Origin: an uncultured Gammaproteobacteria bacterium
Lineage (GTDB): Bacteria > Pseudomonadota > Gammaproteobacteria > HK1
Assembly (NCBI GenBank): GCA_958295835.1
Contig: OY282378.1
Span: 248,001 to 312,000, forward strand
DNA length: 64,000 bases
Reading direction: 5' to 3'
In this document: one piece after another, positions 17,632 through 26,134 of the stretch
Position numbering within the stretch: the stretch's first letter is position 1
How the letters are laid out: each line of letters begins with the position of its first letter
Notes under the pieces: model-generated
What the model saw: the letters and a program-made list of their open reading frames with translations, nothing else
The model's database searches: none
Told to the model about the DNA's origin: nothing
Made by a program: the position numbers and the translations under genes

Positions 17632-18693
17632 TCACTCCTTCAGGCCGGAGGAGAGGTGGAGCATCCAGTCCACCACGAAGTTGACGGCCACCGTCAGCAG
17701 GGCGATCGCCGCAGCCGGGATCAGCGGAGTCACCTCGCCGAACGAGATGAGGGTGGCGTTCTCGCGCACCATCGAGCCCCAGTCCGCGGTCGGCGGCTGG
17801 ATGCCGAGGCCGAGGAAGGACAGGGCGGAGATAGCCAGGAACACGAAGCAGAACCGCAGCCCGAACTCCGCCACCAGCGGCGCCGTCGCGTTCGGCAGGA
17901 TCTCGCTGATGATCAGGTACCAGGTCTTCTCCCCGCGCAGGCGCGCCGCCTCGATGTAATCCATCACCACGATGTTGCCGGCCACCGCCCGCGCGAGCCG
18001 GAACACCAGCGGCGAGTAGAGCAGGGCGATCACCAGGATGAGATTGGTGACGTTGGTGCCTACGATGGTCAGCAACAGCAGGGCGAACACGAGCTGCGGG
18101 ATCGCCATCAGCGTATCGACGACGCGCCCGCAGACCTGGTCGACCCAGCCGCCGAGGGTGGCGGCCATGAGGCCGGTCAGGGAGCCGACCAGGAACGCGA
18201 GGGCGGTGGTGAGCAGGGCGATGCCCACGGTGTTGCGCGCGCCGTAGATGATGCGGCTGAACATGTCCCGCCCGAGCTGATCGCCGCCGAGCAGCATGTT
18301 CTCGTCGGGCGGTGCGTAGGAGCTGCCGATCACCTCCGCCTCGCCGTGCGGCGCGATCACCGGGGCGAACACCGCGGCCACCACGTAGACCAGAATGACG
18401 AACAGGCCGAAGGACGCGGTGAGCGGGGCGTTGCGCATGGTCTTGGCCGTCTCGCGCGGAAGGGTCTGCACCAGGAACTCGCGAAAGCTGTAGGCGAGGC
18501 CCGCGCAGGCGAAGAACAGCCCGATGGCGATGGCGATGTTGCGCAGCCACGATTCGCCCCCGAGCAGTCCCATCAGGAACGAGGCGAGGGTGAGGCTGAA
18601 CAGCACCAGGAAGGCTTCACGCCGGTGGTAGTAGGCGGCCAGGCACGAGGCCGCGATCATCAGGGTGTAGAAGACGATGGCGAATGTGCTCAT
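17632..18693 (-). CDS. Oligopeptide/dipeptide ABC transporter permease, DppC-like
   Basis: A 353-residue permease with about seven hydrophobic segments. The DppC pattern is clear: HGEAEVIGSSYAPPDENMLL, GGDQLGRDMFSRIIYGARNT and the EAA-loop region YIEAARLRGEKTWYLIISEI. It has an unusually long N-terminal hydrophobic region (about residues 1-70, two or three helices) before the usual DppC start near TLPRETAKTMRNAPL. It lies between the DppB-like gene and the fused ATPase gene, in one operon. Confidence 0.93.
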   Translation of the reverse strand: MSTFAIVFYTLMIAASCLAAYYHRREAFLVLFSLTLASFLMGLLGGESWLRNIAIAIGLFFACAGLAYSFREFLVQTLPRETAKTMRNAPLTASFGLFVILVYVVAAVFAPVIAPHGEAEVIGSSYAPPDENMLLGGDQLGRDMFSRIIYGARNTVGIALLTTALAFLVGSLTGLMAATLGGWVDQVCGRVVDTLMAIPQLVFALLLLTIVGTNVTNLILVIALLYSPLVFRLARAVAGNIVVMDYIEAARLRGEKTWYLIISEILPNATAPLVAEFGLRFCFVFLAISALSFLGLGIQPPTADWGSMVRENATLISFGEVTPLIPAAAIALLTVAVNFVVDWMLHLSSGLKE

Positions 18694-18703
18694 GACGCGG
18701 CCC

Positions 18704-19660
18704 TCACTTCGGATGCCGCAGGCGCGGGTTGGAGAGAATCGACCCCACGTCCGCCAGCAGGTTCAGCAGGATGTAGGTCGCGGCGAAGACCAGGCAGCAG
18801 GCCTGCACGACCGGGAAGTCCCGCTTGGTGACGCTGTCGACCAGCAACTGGCCGACGCCCGGATACACGAAGACGATCTCGACCAGCACCACGCCGGTGA
18901 TGAGGTAGGCGAGGTTCAGCGCCACCACGTTGATGATGGGGGCCAGCGCATTCGGCAGCGCGTGCACCGCGATGACCTTCCAGCGCGGCTCGCCCTTCAG
19001 CCGGGCCATCTCGATGTAGGGTGACGCCAGCAGGGCGATGATCGCGGCCCGGGTCATGCGCATCATGTGCGCGATCACCACCAGGGTCAGGGTGATGGCC
19101 GGCAGCAGGGTGACGAAGATCCGCTCGGTGAACGGCATGTCGCCGGTGACGCTCGATATCGAAGGGAACCAGGGATTCTGGACGGAGAGGAACAGGATGA
19201 GGATGTAGCCGAGGAAGAACTCCGGCGACGAGATCGAGGTCAGCGTGGCTACGTTCGCGATCCGGTCGAAGACCGATTCGCGGTAGAGCGCCGCGAGCAC
19301 GCCCAGCACGATCGAGATCGGGATGGAGAACGCCGCGGCCACCGCGGCGAGGAAGAGGGTGTTCGAGAATCTCGGCCCGAGCTGCTCCGCCACCGAACGC
19401 TTGTTGGCGAGCGAGACCCCGAAGTCTCCCTGGAGCGCGCCGCCCAGCCATTCGACGTAGCGCACCGGGGCCGATCGGTCCAGCCCGAGCTCCTCGCGCA
19501 TCGCCTTGACCGTCTCCGGGGTCGCGGCCTGGCCGAGGATCGCCTCGGCGAGGTCTCCCGGCAGCAGCTCCACCGCCCCGAAGATGATGATCGAGACGAC
19601 GAGCAGGGTGACGAAGCCAAGCCCCAGCCGCTTGGCCACCAGTGACAGGACATCTTTCAT
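18704..19660 (-). CDS. Oligopeptide/dipeptide ABC transporter permease, DppB-like
   Basis: A 318-residue inner-membrane permease with six predicted helices. Diagnostic segments are IIIFGAVELLPGDLAEAILG, RFSNTLFLAAVAAAFSIPIS, the EAA loop YIEMARLKGEPRWKVIAVHA and the C-terminal VFVYPGVGQLLVDSVTKRDF. It is the first gene of the operon dppB-dppC-dppDF. Upstream lies a 91-bp element also present ahead of the distant oligopeptide-binding protein gene; beyond it an IS has inserted, so the original operon may have begun with a binding-protein gene now displaced. Confidence 0.94.
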   Translation of the reverse strand: MKDVLSLVAKRLGLGFVTLLVVSIIIFGAVELLPGDLAEAILGQAATPETVKAMREELGLDRSAPVRYVEWLGGALQGDFGVSLANKRSVAEQLGPRFSNTLFLAAVAAAFSIPISIVLGVLAALYRESVFDRIANVATLTSISSPEFFLGYILILFLSVQNPWFPSISSVTGDMPFTERIFVTLLPAITLTLVVIAHMMRMTRAAIIALLASPYIEMARLKGEPRWKVIAVHALPNALAPIINVVALNLAYLITGVVLVEIVFVYPGVGQLLVDSVTKRDFPVVQACCLVFAATYILLNLLADVGSILSNPRLRHPK

Positions 19661-19804
19661 ATCCGTCTCCCCCTTCCGGGGGCCGGGGTGTGCTCCGGGC
19701 CCGCCGGTTGTCGTGGCGCTCGCTGGAATCCGCTTATTTCATGACGTGGCGCAAGCGCGAAGTGGGCGCAGGATGCGCGGTTGCGGTCTGAAGTGCGGGC
19801 AAAG

Positions 19805-19895
19805 GCGCTGCCGCGCGCCATGGCCCGACCGTCCCGAGCGCCTGCGCCGTGGACGTGCGGGCCATGTTGGCACGGCGTGCCGAATCAGGCAACGG
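19805..19895 (-). promoter_or_regulatory. 91-bp element shared upstream of two oligopeptide-ABC transcription units, copy A
   Basis: These 91 bases, 145 bases upstream of dppB, align without gaps to 48846-48936, upstream of the oligopeptide-binding protein gene; I count 75 identical positions. Both are oriented the same way relative to their genes. The best-conserved part includes ttgcctgat and the dyad ggcacgccgtgcc on the minus strand. It may be a promoter-operator or leader; a coding origin is not excluded. The IS at 19903 lies just beyond it. Confidence 0.6.
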
Positions 19896-19902
19896 GGAGA
19901 AC

Positions 19903-21541
19903 TGTCCAACGCTATATGAGCATGAACTAAAGGGCTGAATCCAACGCTATGTGAGCATGAAAGGGCGCTGAGTCCTCCACACTTGGAGGATGATCGTGAC
20001 AATTCACACCGAGCGCTTGCGCACAATGGAGCAGGTTCGGGCCTTCGTGGAGGGTTCGGGGCCTGTGGACTACCAGCCCGAGGATCGCCGGTCCGCGTAC
20101 GAGTTCGTACGCCGCACGCTGGTGAGATTCGACTACCCCCTTCTCGGGCGCGCCGACCGGGGCTGCGTGCGGGCGTACATCGGCAAGGCGTGCGGGTTCT
20201 CGCCGGCGCAGATCAGCCGGCTGATCCGCCAGCAGGCGCAGACCGGTGTGGTGGCGGACCGGCGGGCGCGCAACAGCGGGCGGGCGTTCGAGACGCGGTA
20301 CACGCTGGCGGACATCCGGCTGCTGGCGGAGGTGGACGAGGCGTTCGGGGGGATGTCGGCGCTGGCGACCTGCGAGATCCTGCGCCGCGCGCGCGACATC
20401 CATGGCGACGCGCGCTTCGAGCGACTGGCGCACGTGTCGCGCTCGCACGTCTACAACCTGCGCGCGTCGCGCCCCTACCGGACCAAGCGCACGACCTGGG
20501 AGAAGACGCGCCCCAGCCCGGTGGCCATCGCCGTGCGCAAGGCGCCCGAGCCGAACGGCCGGCCGGGCTTCCTGCGGGTGGACACCGTCCATCTGGGCGA
20601 CAAGGACGGGCGCAAGGGGGTGTACGTCGTCAACATCGTCGACGAGGTGACGCAGTACGAGCACGTCGGCGCGGCGCCGGCCATCTCGGAGCGGTTCATG
20701 GTTCCGATCCTGGAGGCGCTGCTGCTCCTGTTTCCGTTCGACGTGATGGGCTTCCACGCCGACAACGGCTCCGAGTACATCAACCGCCGCGTCGCCGCGC
20801 TGCTGAACAAGCTGCACGTCGGCGAGTTCACGAAATCGCGGCCCCGGCGCTCCAACGACAACGCCCTCGTCGAGGGCAAGAACGCCCACGTGGTGCGCAA
20901 GCATCTGGGGCACGAGCACATCCCCGTGCGCTTCGCCGACGACGTGGACCGGTTCGCCCGCGAGGCCCTGTCGCCGTTCCTCAACTTCCATCGCCCCTGC
21001 CTGTTCGCCACCGAGCGCGTGGACGCCAAGGGCAAGGTGCGGCGAACCTACCGCCGCAAGGACGTGCTCACGCCGTTGGAGAAGCTCAAGTCGCTGCCCG
21101 ACGCCGCCCGCTTCCTCCGGGAGAACGCGAGCTTCGACGCCCTCGACCGCGCCGCCGCCGCCCAGACCGACCTGCAGGCCGCCAAGTCCCTCAACCGCGC
21201 CCGCGACGACCTGTTCCGCAAAGCCCACGGCGCCGTCCCCGCCGCGGCGTGACCCTGTTCGGCCACACGTTTCCCACCGCCGCTTCTTGGCTCGGGAGGG
21301 ACCGCGCCCGTGGAAAGACCGTGGAAAACGCAACTCGGGTCGTGCGGCGACAGCCGCTCTCGCGGACGCCTTGCGCCGACGGCCGGGCCGGCCAAAGGGT
21401 CCGCTCGCGTCGAACACGCGAGGCAACCGGTCTTGCGACGGCGCCTTCAAGCCGCCTATGCTGACCCGCATTGAACACGGACCCAGCGCTCTGTGTAACA
21501 CCTGCGGCAAGCCCCGTTCATGCTCACTTTCTCATTGGACA
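19903..21541. mobile_element. DDE insertion element with TGTCCAA ends
   Basis: The element is bounded by inverted ends: tgtccaa...tgagcatgaac at the left (19903) and its imperfect complement, gttcatgctca...ttggaca, at the right (ending 21541). The left end contains the end sequence twice (19905 and 19940; tccaacgctat[a/g]tgagcatg), as expected for double transposase-binding sites. It encodes one 420-residue integrase-core transposase. About 290 bases of apparently non-coding DNA lie between the gene and the right end. No clear target duplication is visible. Family is uncertain, near IS481/ISNCY types. Confidence 0.7.
19990..21252 (+). CDS. Integrase-core (DDE) transposase
   Basis: A 420-residue transposase. 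The N-terminal third has helix-turn-helix character (CGFSPAQISRLIRQQAQTG; LAHVSRSHVYNLRAS). The RNase-H-like core shows the triad D-D-E: FLRVDTVHLGDKDGRKGVYV, GFHADNGSEYINRRVAALLN and NDNALVEGKNAHVVRKHLG. The gene is complete, flanked by element ends, and probably active. It resembles single-ORF transposases of the IS481/ISNCY groups; I cannot assign an exact family. Confidence 0.88.
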   Translation: MIVTIHTERLRTMEQVRAFVEGSGPVDYQPEDRRSAYEFVRRTLVRFDYPLLGRADRGCVRAYIGKACGFSPAQISRLIRQQAQTGVVADRRARNSGRAFETRYTLADIRLLAEVDEAFGGMSALATCEILRRARDIHGDARFERLAHVSRSHVYNLRASRPYRTKRTTWEKTRPSPVAIAVRKAPEPNGRPGFLRVDTVHLGDKDGRKGVYVVNIVDEVTQYEHVGAAPAISERFMVPILEALLLLFPFDVMGFHADNGSEYINRRVAALLNKLHVGEFTKSRPRRSNDNALVEGKNAHVVRKHLGHEHIPVRFADDVDRFAREALSPFLNFHRPCLFATERVDAKGKVRRTYRRKDVLTPLEKLKSLPDAARFLRENASFDALDRAAAAQTDLQAAKSLNRARDDLFRKAHGAVPAAA

Positions 21542-21641
21542 TTACTGGGGACGGCCGGCGGGTGGTGGTGTGGACTCGGAGTCATGATCAGGGCTGCGCT
21601 GCGGCTCGATCGACCAGGGACCGAACGCCGGGCCCGACCGG
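21253..21641. other. Element right arm and junction to GST gene
   Basis: The first 289 bases are the non-coding right arm of the element (to 21541); the next 100 separate it from the 3' end of the GST gene. No gene is supported. Confidence 0.4.
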
Positions 21642-22283
21642 TCACACGGCCGCGCCGGCCGGAAAGACACCGGACATCAGGGTAAAGCCCGGGACCCGTT
21701 TGAAGCGGTCGGTCCAGCGCCGGATCGCGGGGTAGGGCATGCGCGAGACCCCGCCTTCCTCCGAGAGCACGACGTATGGGAAGCACGCGATGTCGGCGAT
21801 GGTCGGATGGCCGGGCGCACACAGCCAGTCGCGGCCCTCCCGCTCGGCGAACCACAGGTGTTCGTCCAGCACCCGGAACAGCCTGTGCGCCCCCGCGCGG
21901 GCCGCGTCCACGTCCAGATCGTAGAGAAAATTCTCCGCGAGCCGCGCCGCCGAGGCGGTCGCCGTGATGCCTTCGGCGAAGGCGAGCCACATGGCGATCT
22001 CGCCCAGCGTCCTTGCGTCCCCGGCCGGATACCAGCGCCCGCTCCGGTCGTACCGCGCGGCAAGGTAGGTAAGGATCGCCTGGGCGTCGCGCAATCCGAG
22101 ATCGCCATCTTCCAGCACCGGGACCTGGCCGAGCGGATTGAGGCGGAGGAACCAGTCGCTCTTGTGCTCCCGACCGGGATGGAAGTCGATGCGGCGGGTC
22201 TTCCATTCGAGTCCGAGAATGTTGAGGAGGAGCCGGACCTTGTAGCAGTTGCCGGAGAGCTCGTAGTCGTAGAGGGTGATCAC
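21642..22283 (-). CDS. Glutathione S-transferase family protein
   Basis: A 213-residue GST. The thioredoxin-like N-domain is clear (MITLYDYELSGNCYKVRLLL; NPLGQVPVLEDGDLGLRDAQ with the cis-Pro), followed by an all-helical C-domain ending with the N-capping box region HPTIADIACFPYVVLSEEGG. Its start overlaps the stop of the Rieske gene by four bases (ATGA), so it is coupled to the oxygenase genes. In caffeine N7-demethylase a GST-like subunit (NdmE) scaffolds a Rieske-less oxygenase and a Rieske partner. The same trio is seen here, so a structural rather than detoxifying role is plausible (inference). Confidence 0.9.
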   Translation of the reverse strand: MITLYDYELSGNCYKVRLLLNILGLEWKTRRIDFHPGREHKSDWFLRLNPLGQVPVLEDGDLGLRDAQAILTYLAARYDRSGRWYPAGDARTLGEIAMWLAFAEGITATASAARLAENFLYDLDVDAARAGAHRLFRVLDEHLWFAEREGRDWLCAPGHPTIADIACFPYVVLSEEGGVSRMPYPAIRRWTDRFKRVPGFTLMSGVFPAGAAV

Positions 22284-23356
22284 GGCCGGGCCTGTTTCTC
22301 GGCGGCATCCCGCACCGCGCCGAGCGCCGCGTCGTGGCGCCGCAGGACGGCGAGACGGTCGCGTGTGAATGCAGGTCCGCCCGCGGACGCGGGCGCACTC
22401 GCGAATGCGGAGGATGGAGGGTGTCGCGGCGGCGATGCGAGCGCGCTCGCGGAGACGGCCGCGGATTCGGAAACAGGCGCGATGCGAGGCGCCCAGGCGG
22501 CGAGCAGGCCGTGGATGACGGTGGCGCGTTCCGAGAGCGGCTGAAGCATGAAGAGGAGATCGCCGTCGCGGCCGCCGAGCACGCGCACCGTCCAGGGGTC
22601 GGCCGCGTCCATCTCCATCCGGACCGGGCCGGCCGCGGCGTCTTCGTAGTGTGTGAAGGCGGCGGCCACCGCGGCGGCGGGGGCGTCCACGTACACGCTG
22701 CGCAGGGTCGGATCCGGCTCCGCGCGGCCATCGGCGCCCGTGGGCGGGATCACGGCATCGTTCACGCCGTCCGGCTCGCCTGCTTCTCCCACCCCTCTCG
22801 CGCCGCCCGGTTCGCCGGTCCTGTCCGCCCGGTTCGCGCCACCAGGCCCCTCGGTCCTGCCCGCCCCGCTCGCGCCATCCTCCCTGCTCTCACCATTCGC
22901 GCTGCCGGTGCCGTTCACGCCGCTCGTGCCGTTCGCACCGGCCTCGACCCCGCCGTCCCCATCGTCTTCCTCCGCGAGCCGGACCCATACATGGCCACGC
23001 CGCTCCATGCACGGGTAGGCGCGTACCCTGATGGCCGCGGCCGGCGTGAGCCGCGGGTGGCAGGGTATCGCGATGCACCGGGCGGAGCCCGATTCGTAGG
23101 TCCAGCCGTGGTAGCGGCACTTGAGGGCATGGCCGAGGTTGGTCCCGACGGAGAGGCGGACCCCCCGGTGGGGACACCGGTTCTCCCATGCGTTCACGGT
23201 CCCGTCGTCGGCGCGCCAGACCGCGAGCTCCTGTCCGAGGAGGGCGGTGTGGACGATATGCCGGGGCACGGCGTCCCCGCCGCGGCACACAGGGAACCAG
23301 CGGGTCCGGAGACGCTCGGTGAACGATCCATCCACGGCTTCGCTACCCTCGACCAC
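22280..23356 (-). CDS. Stand-alone Rieske [2Fe-2S] protein with low-complexity linker
   Basis: A 358-residue protein. The N-terminal Rieske domain (about 15-130) has both ligand pairs, CPHRGVRLSVG and CRYHGWTYESGS, in the Rieske-oxygenase arrangement. Residues about 140-220 form a Gly/Asn/Glu-rich low-complexity linker (GTSGVNGTGSANGES and similar). A C-terminal region (PTLRSVYVDAPAAAVAAAF onward) resembles part of an oxygenase catalytic domain but lacks an obvious mononuclear-iron site. It probably supplies electrons to the Rieske-less catalytic subunit encoded 57 bases upstream. No ferredoxin reductase is visible nearby. Confidence 0.85.
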   Translation of the reverse strand: MVEGSEAVDGSFTERLRTRWFPVCRGGDAVPRHIVHTALLGQELAVWRADDGTVNAWENRCPHRGVRLSVGTNLGHALKCRYHGWTYESGSARCIAIPCHPRLTPAAAIRVRAYPCMERRGHVWVRLAEEDDGDGGVEAGANGTSGVNGTGSANGESREDGASGAGRTEGPGGANRADRTGEPGGARGVGEAGEPDGVNDAVIPPTGADGRAEPDPTLRSVYVDAPAAAVAAAFTHYEDAAAGPVRMEMDAADPWTVRVLGGRDGDLLFMLQPLSERATVIHGLLAAWAPRIAPVSESAAVSASALASPPRHPPSSAFASAPASAGGPAFTRDRLAVLRRHDAALGAVRDAAEKQARP

Positions 23357-23413
23357 TCACCGCCCGCCCGGGTCTGCCCGGACGCAGCCGTCGGATAATC
23401 GAACCATGGCGTC

Positions 23414-24265
23414 TCAGGCGGCCGGAATCGCGCCGTAGGTCACGCCGTGCGCGCCCAGCCACCGGCGATAGGCGAGCGACGCGGCGTCGGCGCGCACCGG
23501 GATCTCCGCCCGGCGGTCGAGCGGTAGCCGCTTGGGGAGCTCGTTCTCCAGGATCGGCTTGTCCTGCGCGAAGATCAGTTGCATGTACCAGCGCGTGGCT
23601 TCCGCGTCGAGGTCATGGGGGAGGTAGGCGAGCCAGGGGTGGGCGATGCACCGTTCCTCGCTCACGGGTTGGACGAACAGCGCGATGAAGTCCCAACGCT
23701 CCGGCTCGACCGGATTGCTCTTGTAGAGACAGACCGTGTAGGGCCGGCAGACCTTGTACACGTAGTCCACCATCATGCCGCCCTCGGCGCTGGGCGAGGC
23801 CACCGGCTGGAAGAAGCGGCACGCAGTGGCGAGGATCTCGTCCTCCTCCGTCACGGTCACCTCGTAGGGCTCGACCTCGGTATGTGGCTCGATGCCGAGA
23901 TAGTCGGTGTGGACGAACGGGAAGTGCCCCATGTCGAGGAAGTTCTCGATCGCCCGCAACCCCGAAACGTTGACCCCGATGGAGCCTCCCGTGACCCGGA
24001 TGCGATCCTCCTCGTGACGTTCGGGGAAATGCACTACGTCGCGGGCGGGTTCCCCGAGCGTCGTGAAGAGATGGCCGTACTCGACACGGGTGGCGAGCAG
24101 GGCGCCGGTGTCGCGGCGCAGGACCCGGAAGTCGTCCGGTCCGCCGCACGAGACTTCGAGCCCGACGTCGAGGAGTGCCGTCGCGAAGGCCCCGCGCGAG
24201 CGCAGGAAGTCGAGCTCGGCGACGGCGTGCCAGTCGTCTACCAGGATGGGGTCGGCCTGGCCCAT
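23414..24265 (-). CDS. Rieske-type oxygenase catalytic subunit lacking its own Rieske domain
   Basis: A 283-residue protein starting at ATG 24265 (MGQADPILVDDWHAVAELDF). It contains the mononuclear-iron domain of Rieske oxygenases, with the ligand region NFLDMGHFPFVHTDYLG, and the downstream IFAQDKPILENELPKRLPLD typical of aromatic-ring or N-demethylating members. No CxH-CxxH Rieske motif is present; a full-length alpha subunit would be about 350-430 residues with that domain N-terminal. The Rieske domain is encoded by the next gene. The same split is known for the N7-demethylase subunit NdmC. Neighbouring BMP-type transporter genes fit purine or methylxanthine metabolism, but the substrate is unproven. 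Confidence 0.82.
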   Translation of the reverse strand: MGQADPILVDDWHAVAELDFLRSRGAFATALLDVGLEVSCGGPDDFRVLRRDTGALLATRVEYGHLFTTLGEPARDVVHFPERHEEDRIRVTGGSIGVNVSGLRAIENFLDMGHFPFVHTDYLGIEPHTEVEPYEVTVTEEDEILATACRFFQPVASPSAEGGMMVDYVYKVCRPYTVCLYKSNPVEPERWDFIALFVQPVSEERCIAHPWLAYLPHDLDAEATRWYMQLIFAQDKPILENELPKRLPLDRRAEIPVRADAASLAYRRWLGAHGVTYGAIPAA

Positions 24266-24269
24266 TGCC

Positions 24270-24500
24270 TCATCCCCCGCCGTTCGTACCCTGTGCCGCG
24301 TGCACAGGACGACCGGCGGGTCCGATGACATCCCGACCCTTGATTCCCACATGCGGCGCTGCTGCAAGGAGATGCCTGTCGTTACTGTAGACCACCGTGC
24401 ACCCGAACTCCCTGGCGGAGAGCAGATGCACGGCGTCACCGGTTCTCAGAAACACGTCCCCGGAGAGCCTCGCGAACGTATCGACGATCGCGATCTTCCG
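24270..24500 (-). pseudogene. VapC-type PIN toxin remnant (C-terminal part)
   Basis: The frame contains the last third of a PIN-domain toxin: SGDVFLRTGDAVHLLSAREF, VVYSNDRHLLAAAPHVGI and KGRDVI. The late acidic residues (TGDAVH, SNDRHL) are there, but the N-terminal DxSA segment and middle helices are missing. Its 5' side is fused out of frame to the end of the antitoxin gene, implying one internal deletion of about 200-250 bases. Not expected to have RNase activity. Confidence 0.7.
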
Positions 24501-24720
24501 AGACGTACCCGGTGGCGTCGCCGGAGACGACCGGCAGGGCGTCGAACTCGGGGAGCACCTGGCGTTCGCGAAACGAACGACCCGCATGACCCTCGTGGAA
24601 CGGAATCAGGGAGGCTACCGGGCGGCCTCGCTCGGTGATGACCACACCTTCACCGCGCGCCGCCCGGCGGACCCGTTCGCCGGTCTTCATGTGAAGATCT
24701 CGAATCCTGATCTGCTCCAT
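24436..24720 (-). CDS. Phd/VapB-type antitoxin with altered C-terminus
   Basis: Starting at ATG 24720, the first residues MEQIRIRDLHMKTGERVRRA and GEGVVITERGRPVASLIPFH form a Phd/YefM DNA-binding fold. The segment VLPEFDALPVVSG and SEDRDRR is the usual toxin-binding tail and end of such antitoxins. Here the frame continues 14 residues (to SENR) through the deletion junction into toxin sequence. DNA binding may persist, without a functional toxin. Confidence 0.7.
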   Translation of the reverse strand: MEQIRIRDLHMKTGERVRRAARGEGVVITERGRPVASLIPFHEGHAGRSFRERQVLPEFDALPVVSGDATGYVSEDRDRRYVREALRGRVSENR

Positions 24721-25030
24721 GTGCACCAATGTGTCACTTCGATCCGGATCCGTCAATCGGCGTTCGATCAACCTGTCCGATCCGCCGGCCGTTTCGTCAC
24801 CCCGGCCTTCGGATGGTTCCGGCCAGGCGCGACGGCCCAGTGGGACAAGAGAAGTGCAGGTGGGCATAATCCGGGACCGCGCAGCATGAAGCCGCCGGGA
24901 TGCGAGTGGGAGCGCGCCTGCCTGTGCATCGACCGCGTTTCGATCGCGCCTCGTGCGCCCGGACAGTTGAAACCATCCCGATCCGGCGCCACACGGCATG
25001 GGGAACATCACTCGACAGGAGGGAGGGGCC
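24721..25030. other. Intergenic region upstream of BMP transporter genes
   Basis: 310 bases between the divergent antitoxin gene and the BMP-family gene. No gene supported; likely holds both promoters. A good ribosome site (aggagggagggg) ends the region at 25028. Confidence 0.4.
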
Positions 25031-26134
25031 ATGACGAAGCGATACACACGCCGGGATGTCCTGAAGCGTTCGGCCGCGGCCGGGGCGCTCGCCGCCGCCC
25101 CGATCACGTTCCCCCGGCTCGCGGAGGCCGCCGAGGTCCTCAAGGTCGGCGTCGTCTACGTCTCGCCGATCGCGGAGATCGGCTGGACCAGGCAGCACAG
25201 CCTGGGCGCCGAGGCCATCGCCGCCGCGTTCGGCGACCGGGTCGACGTGACCGCGCTCGACAACGTCTACGACCCGCAATCCGCCGAGCGGGTGTTCGCC
25301 GAGCTGGCGAGTACCGGCAACCGGCTCATCTTCGGGACCAGCTTCTCGCACGGCACCCCGATGCTGAAGGTGGCGCCCCGCTTCCCCGACGTGGCCTTCG
25401 AGCACTGTTCCGGCCTCAAGCACCTCGACAACCTCGGCACCTTCGAGGCCAAGTACTACGAGGGGACGTATCTCGCCGGGATCGCGGCGGGGCACGTGAC
25501 CCAATCGAAGAAGCTCGGCTTCATCGGCGGCTTTCCCATCCCCGACATCGTGGGGCCGGGCAACGCGATGCTGCTCGGCGCGCAGAGCGTGGATCCCTCG
25601 ATCACCTGCCACGTGATCTTCCTGAACTCCTGGTACGACCCCGCGAAGGAGAAGGAAGCCACCGCCACCCTGGTCTCGCAGGGCTGCGACGTCATCTGCT
25701 CCATGACCGACACCGCGACCGGTGTGCAGGTGGCGGAGCAGAAGGGCGCATGGTCGATCGGCTACGCGAGCGACATGCGCGGCTTCGGGCCGACGAAGAA
25801 CCTCACCTCCTTCATGCTCGACTGGAGCAGCATCTACGTGGCCGCGGCGCAGGACGTACTCGACGGAACCTGGAAGTCCGAGGTCCGCTGGCAGGGCGTG
25901 AAGGAGGGCGTGGTCACGATGTCCCCCTGGAACAATCAGCTCTCGGCCGCCGTGCTCGACCAGCTTGCGAAGGCGGAAGCCGCGATCAGGGGCGGCTCCC
26001 TGCATCCCTACGCGGGCGAGCTTCGGGACCAGCAGGGCAAGGTCCGCGCGGCGAAGGGAAGCCGGCTGCCCGACGCCGATATCCGCGGCTTCAACTGGTT
26101 CGTCGAGGGCATGGTCGGCAACCTCGCGGGTTGA
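25031..26134 (+). CDS. BMP-family ABC transporter substrate-binding protein
   Basis: A 367-residue periplasmic protein of the basic-membrane-protein/Med family that binds nucleosides or purines. It carries a Tat-type signal (YTRRDVLKRSAAAGALAAAP). Family features include KVGVVYVSPIAEIGWTRQHS, LIFGTSFSHGTPMLKVAPRF, KLGFIGGFPIPDIVGPGNAM and the C-terminal ADIRGFNWFVEGMVGNLAG. ATG 25031 has a strong ribosome site. The ATPase and two permeases of the same system lie downstream, but hicAB intervenes. Ligand unknown; a purine base or nucleoside is the family norm. Confidence 0.92.
   Translation: MTKRYTRRDVLKRSAAAGALAAAPITFPRLAEAAEVLKVGVVYVSPIAEIGWTRQHSLGAEAIAAAFGDRVDVTALDNVYDPQSAERVFAELASTGNRLIFGTSFSHGTPMLKVAPRFPDVAFEHCSGLKHLDNLGTFEAKYYEGTYLAGIAAGHVTQSKKLGFIGGFPIPDIVGPGNAMLLGAQSVDPSITCHVIFLNSWYDPAKEKEATATLVSQGCDVICSMTDTATGVQVAEQKGAWSIGYASDMRGFGPTKNLTSFMLDWSSIYVAAAQDVLDGTWKSEVRWQGVKEGVVTMSPWNNQLSAAVLDQLAKAEAAIRGGSLHPYAGELRDQQGKVRAAKGSRLPDADIRGFNWFVEGMVGNLAG

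Noticed and set aside
19860..19885. Sigma-54 promoter in the shared 91-bp element (TGGCAC)
   Set aside because: The -24-like TGGCAC is present in both copies, but the -12 TTGC box is absent at the required spacing and it points away from the transport genes.
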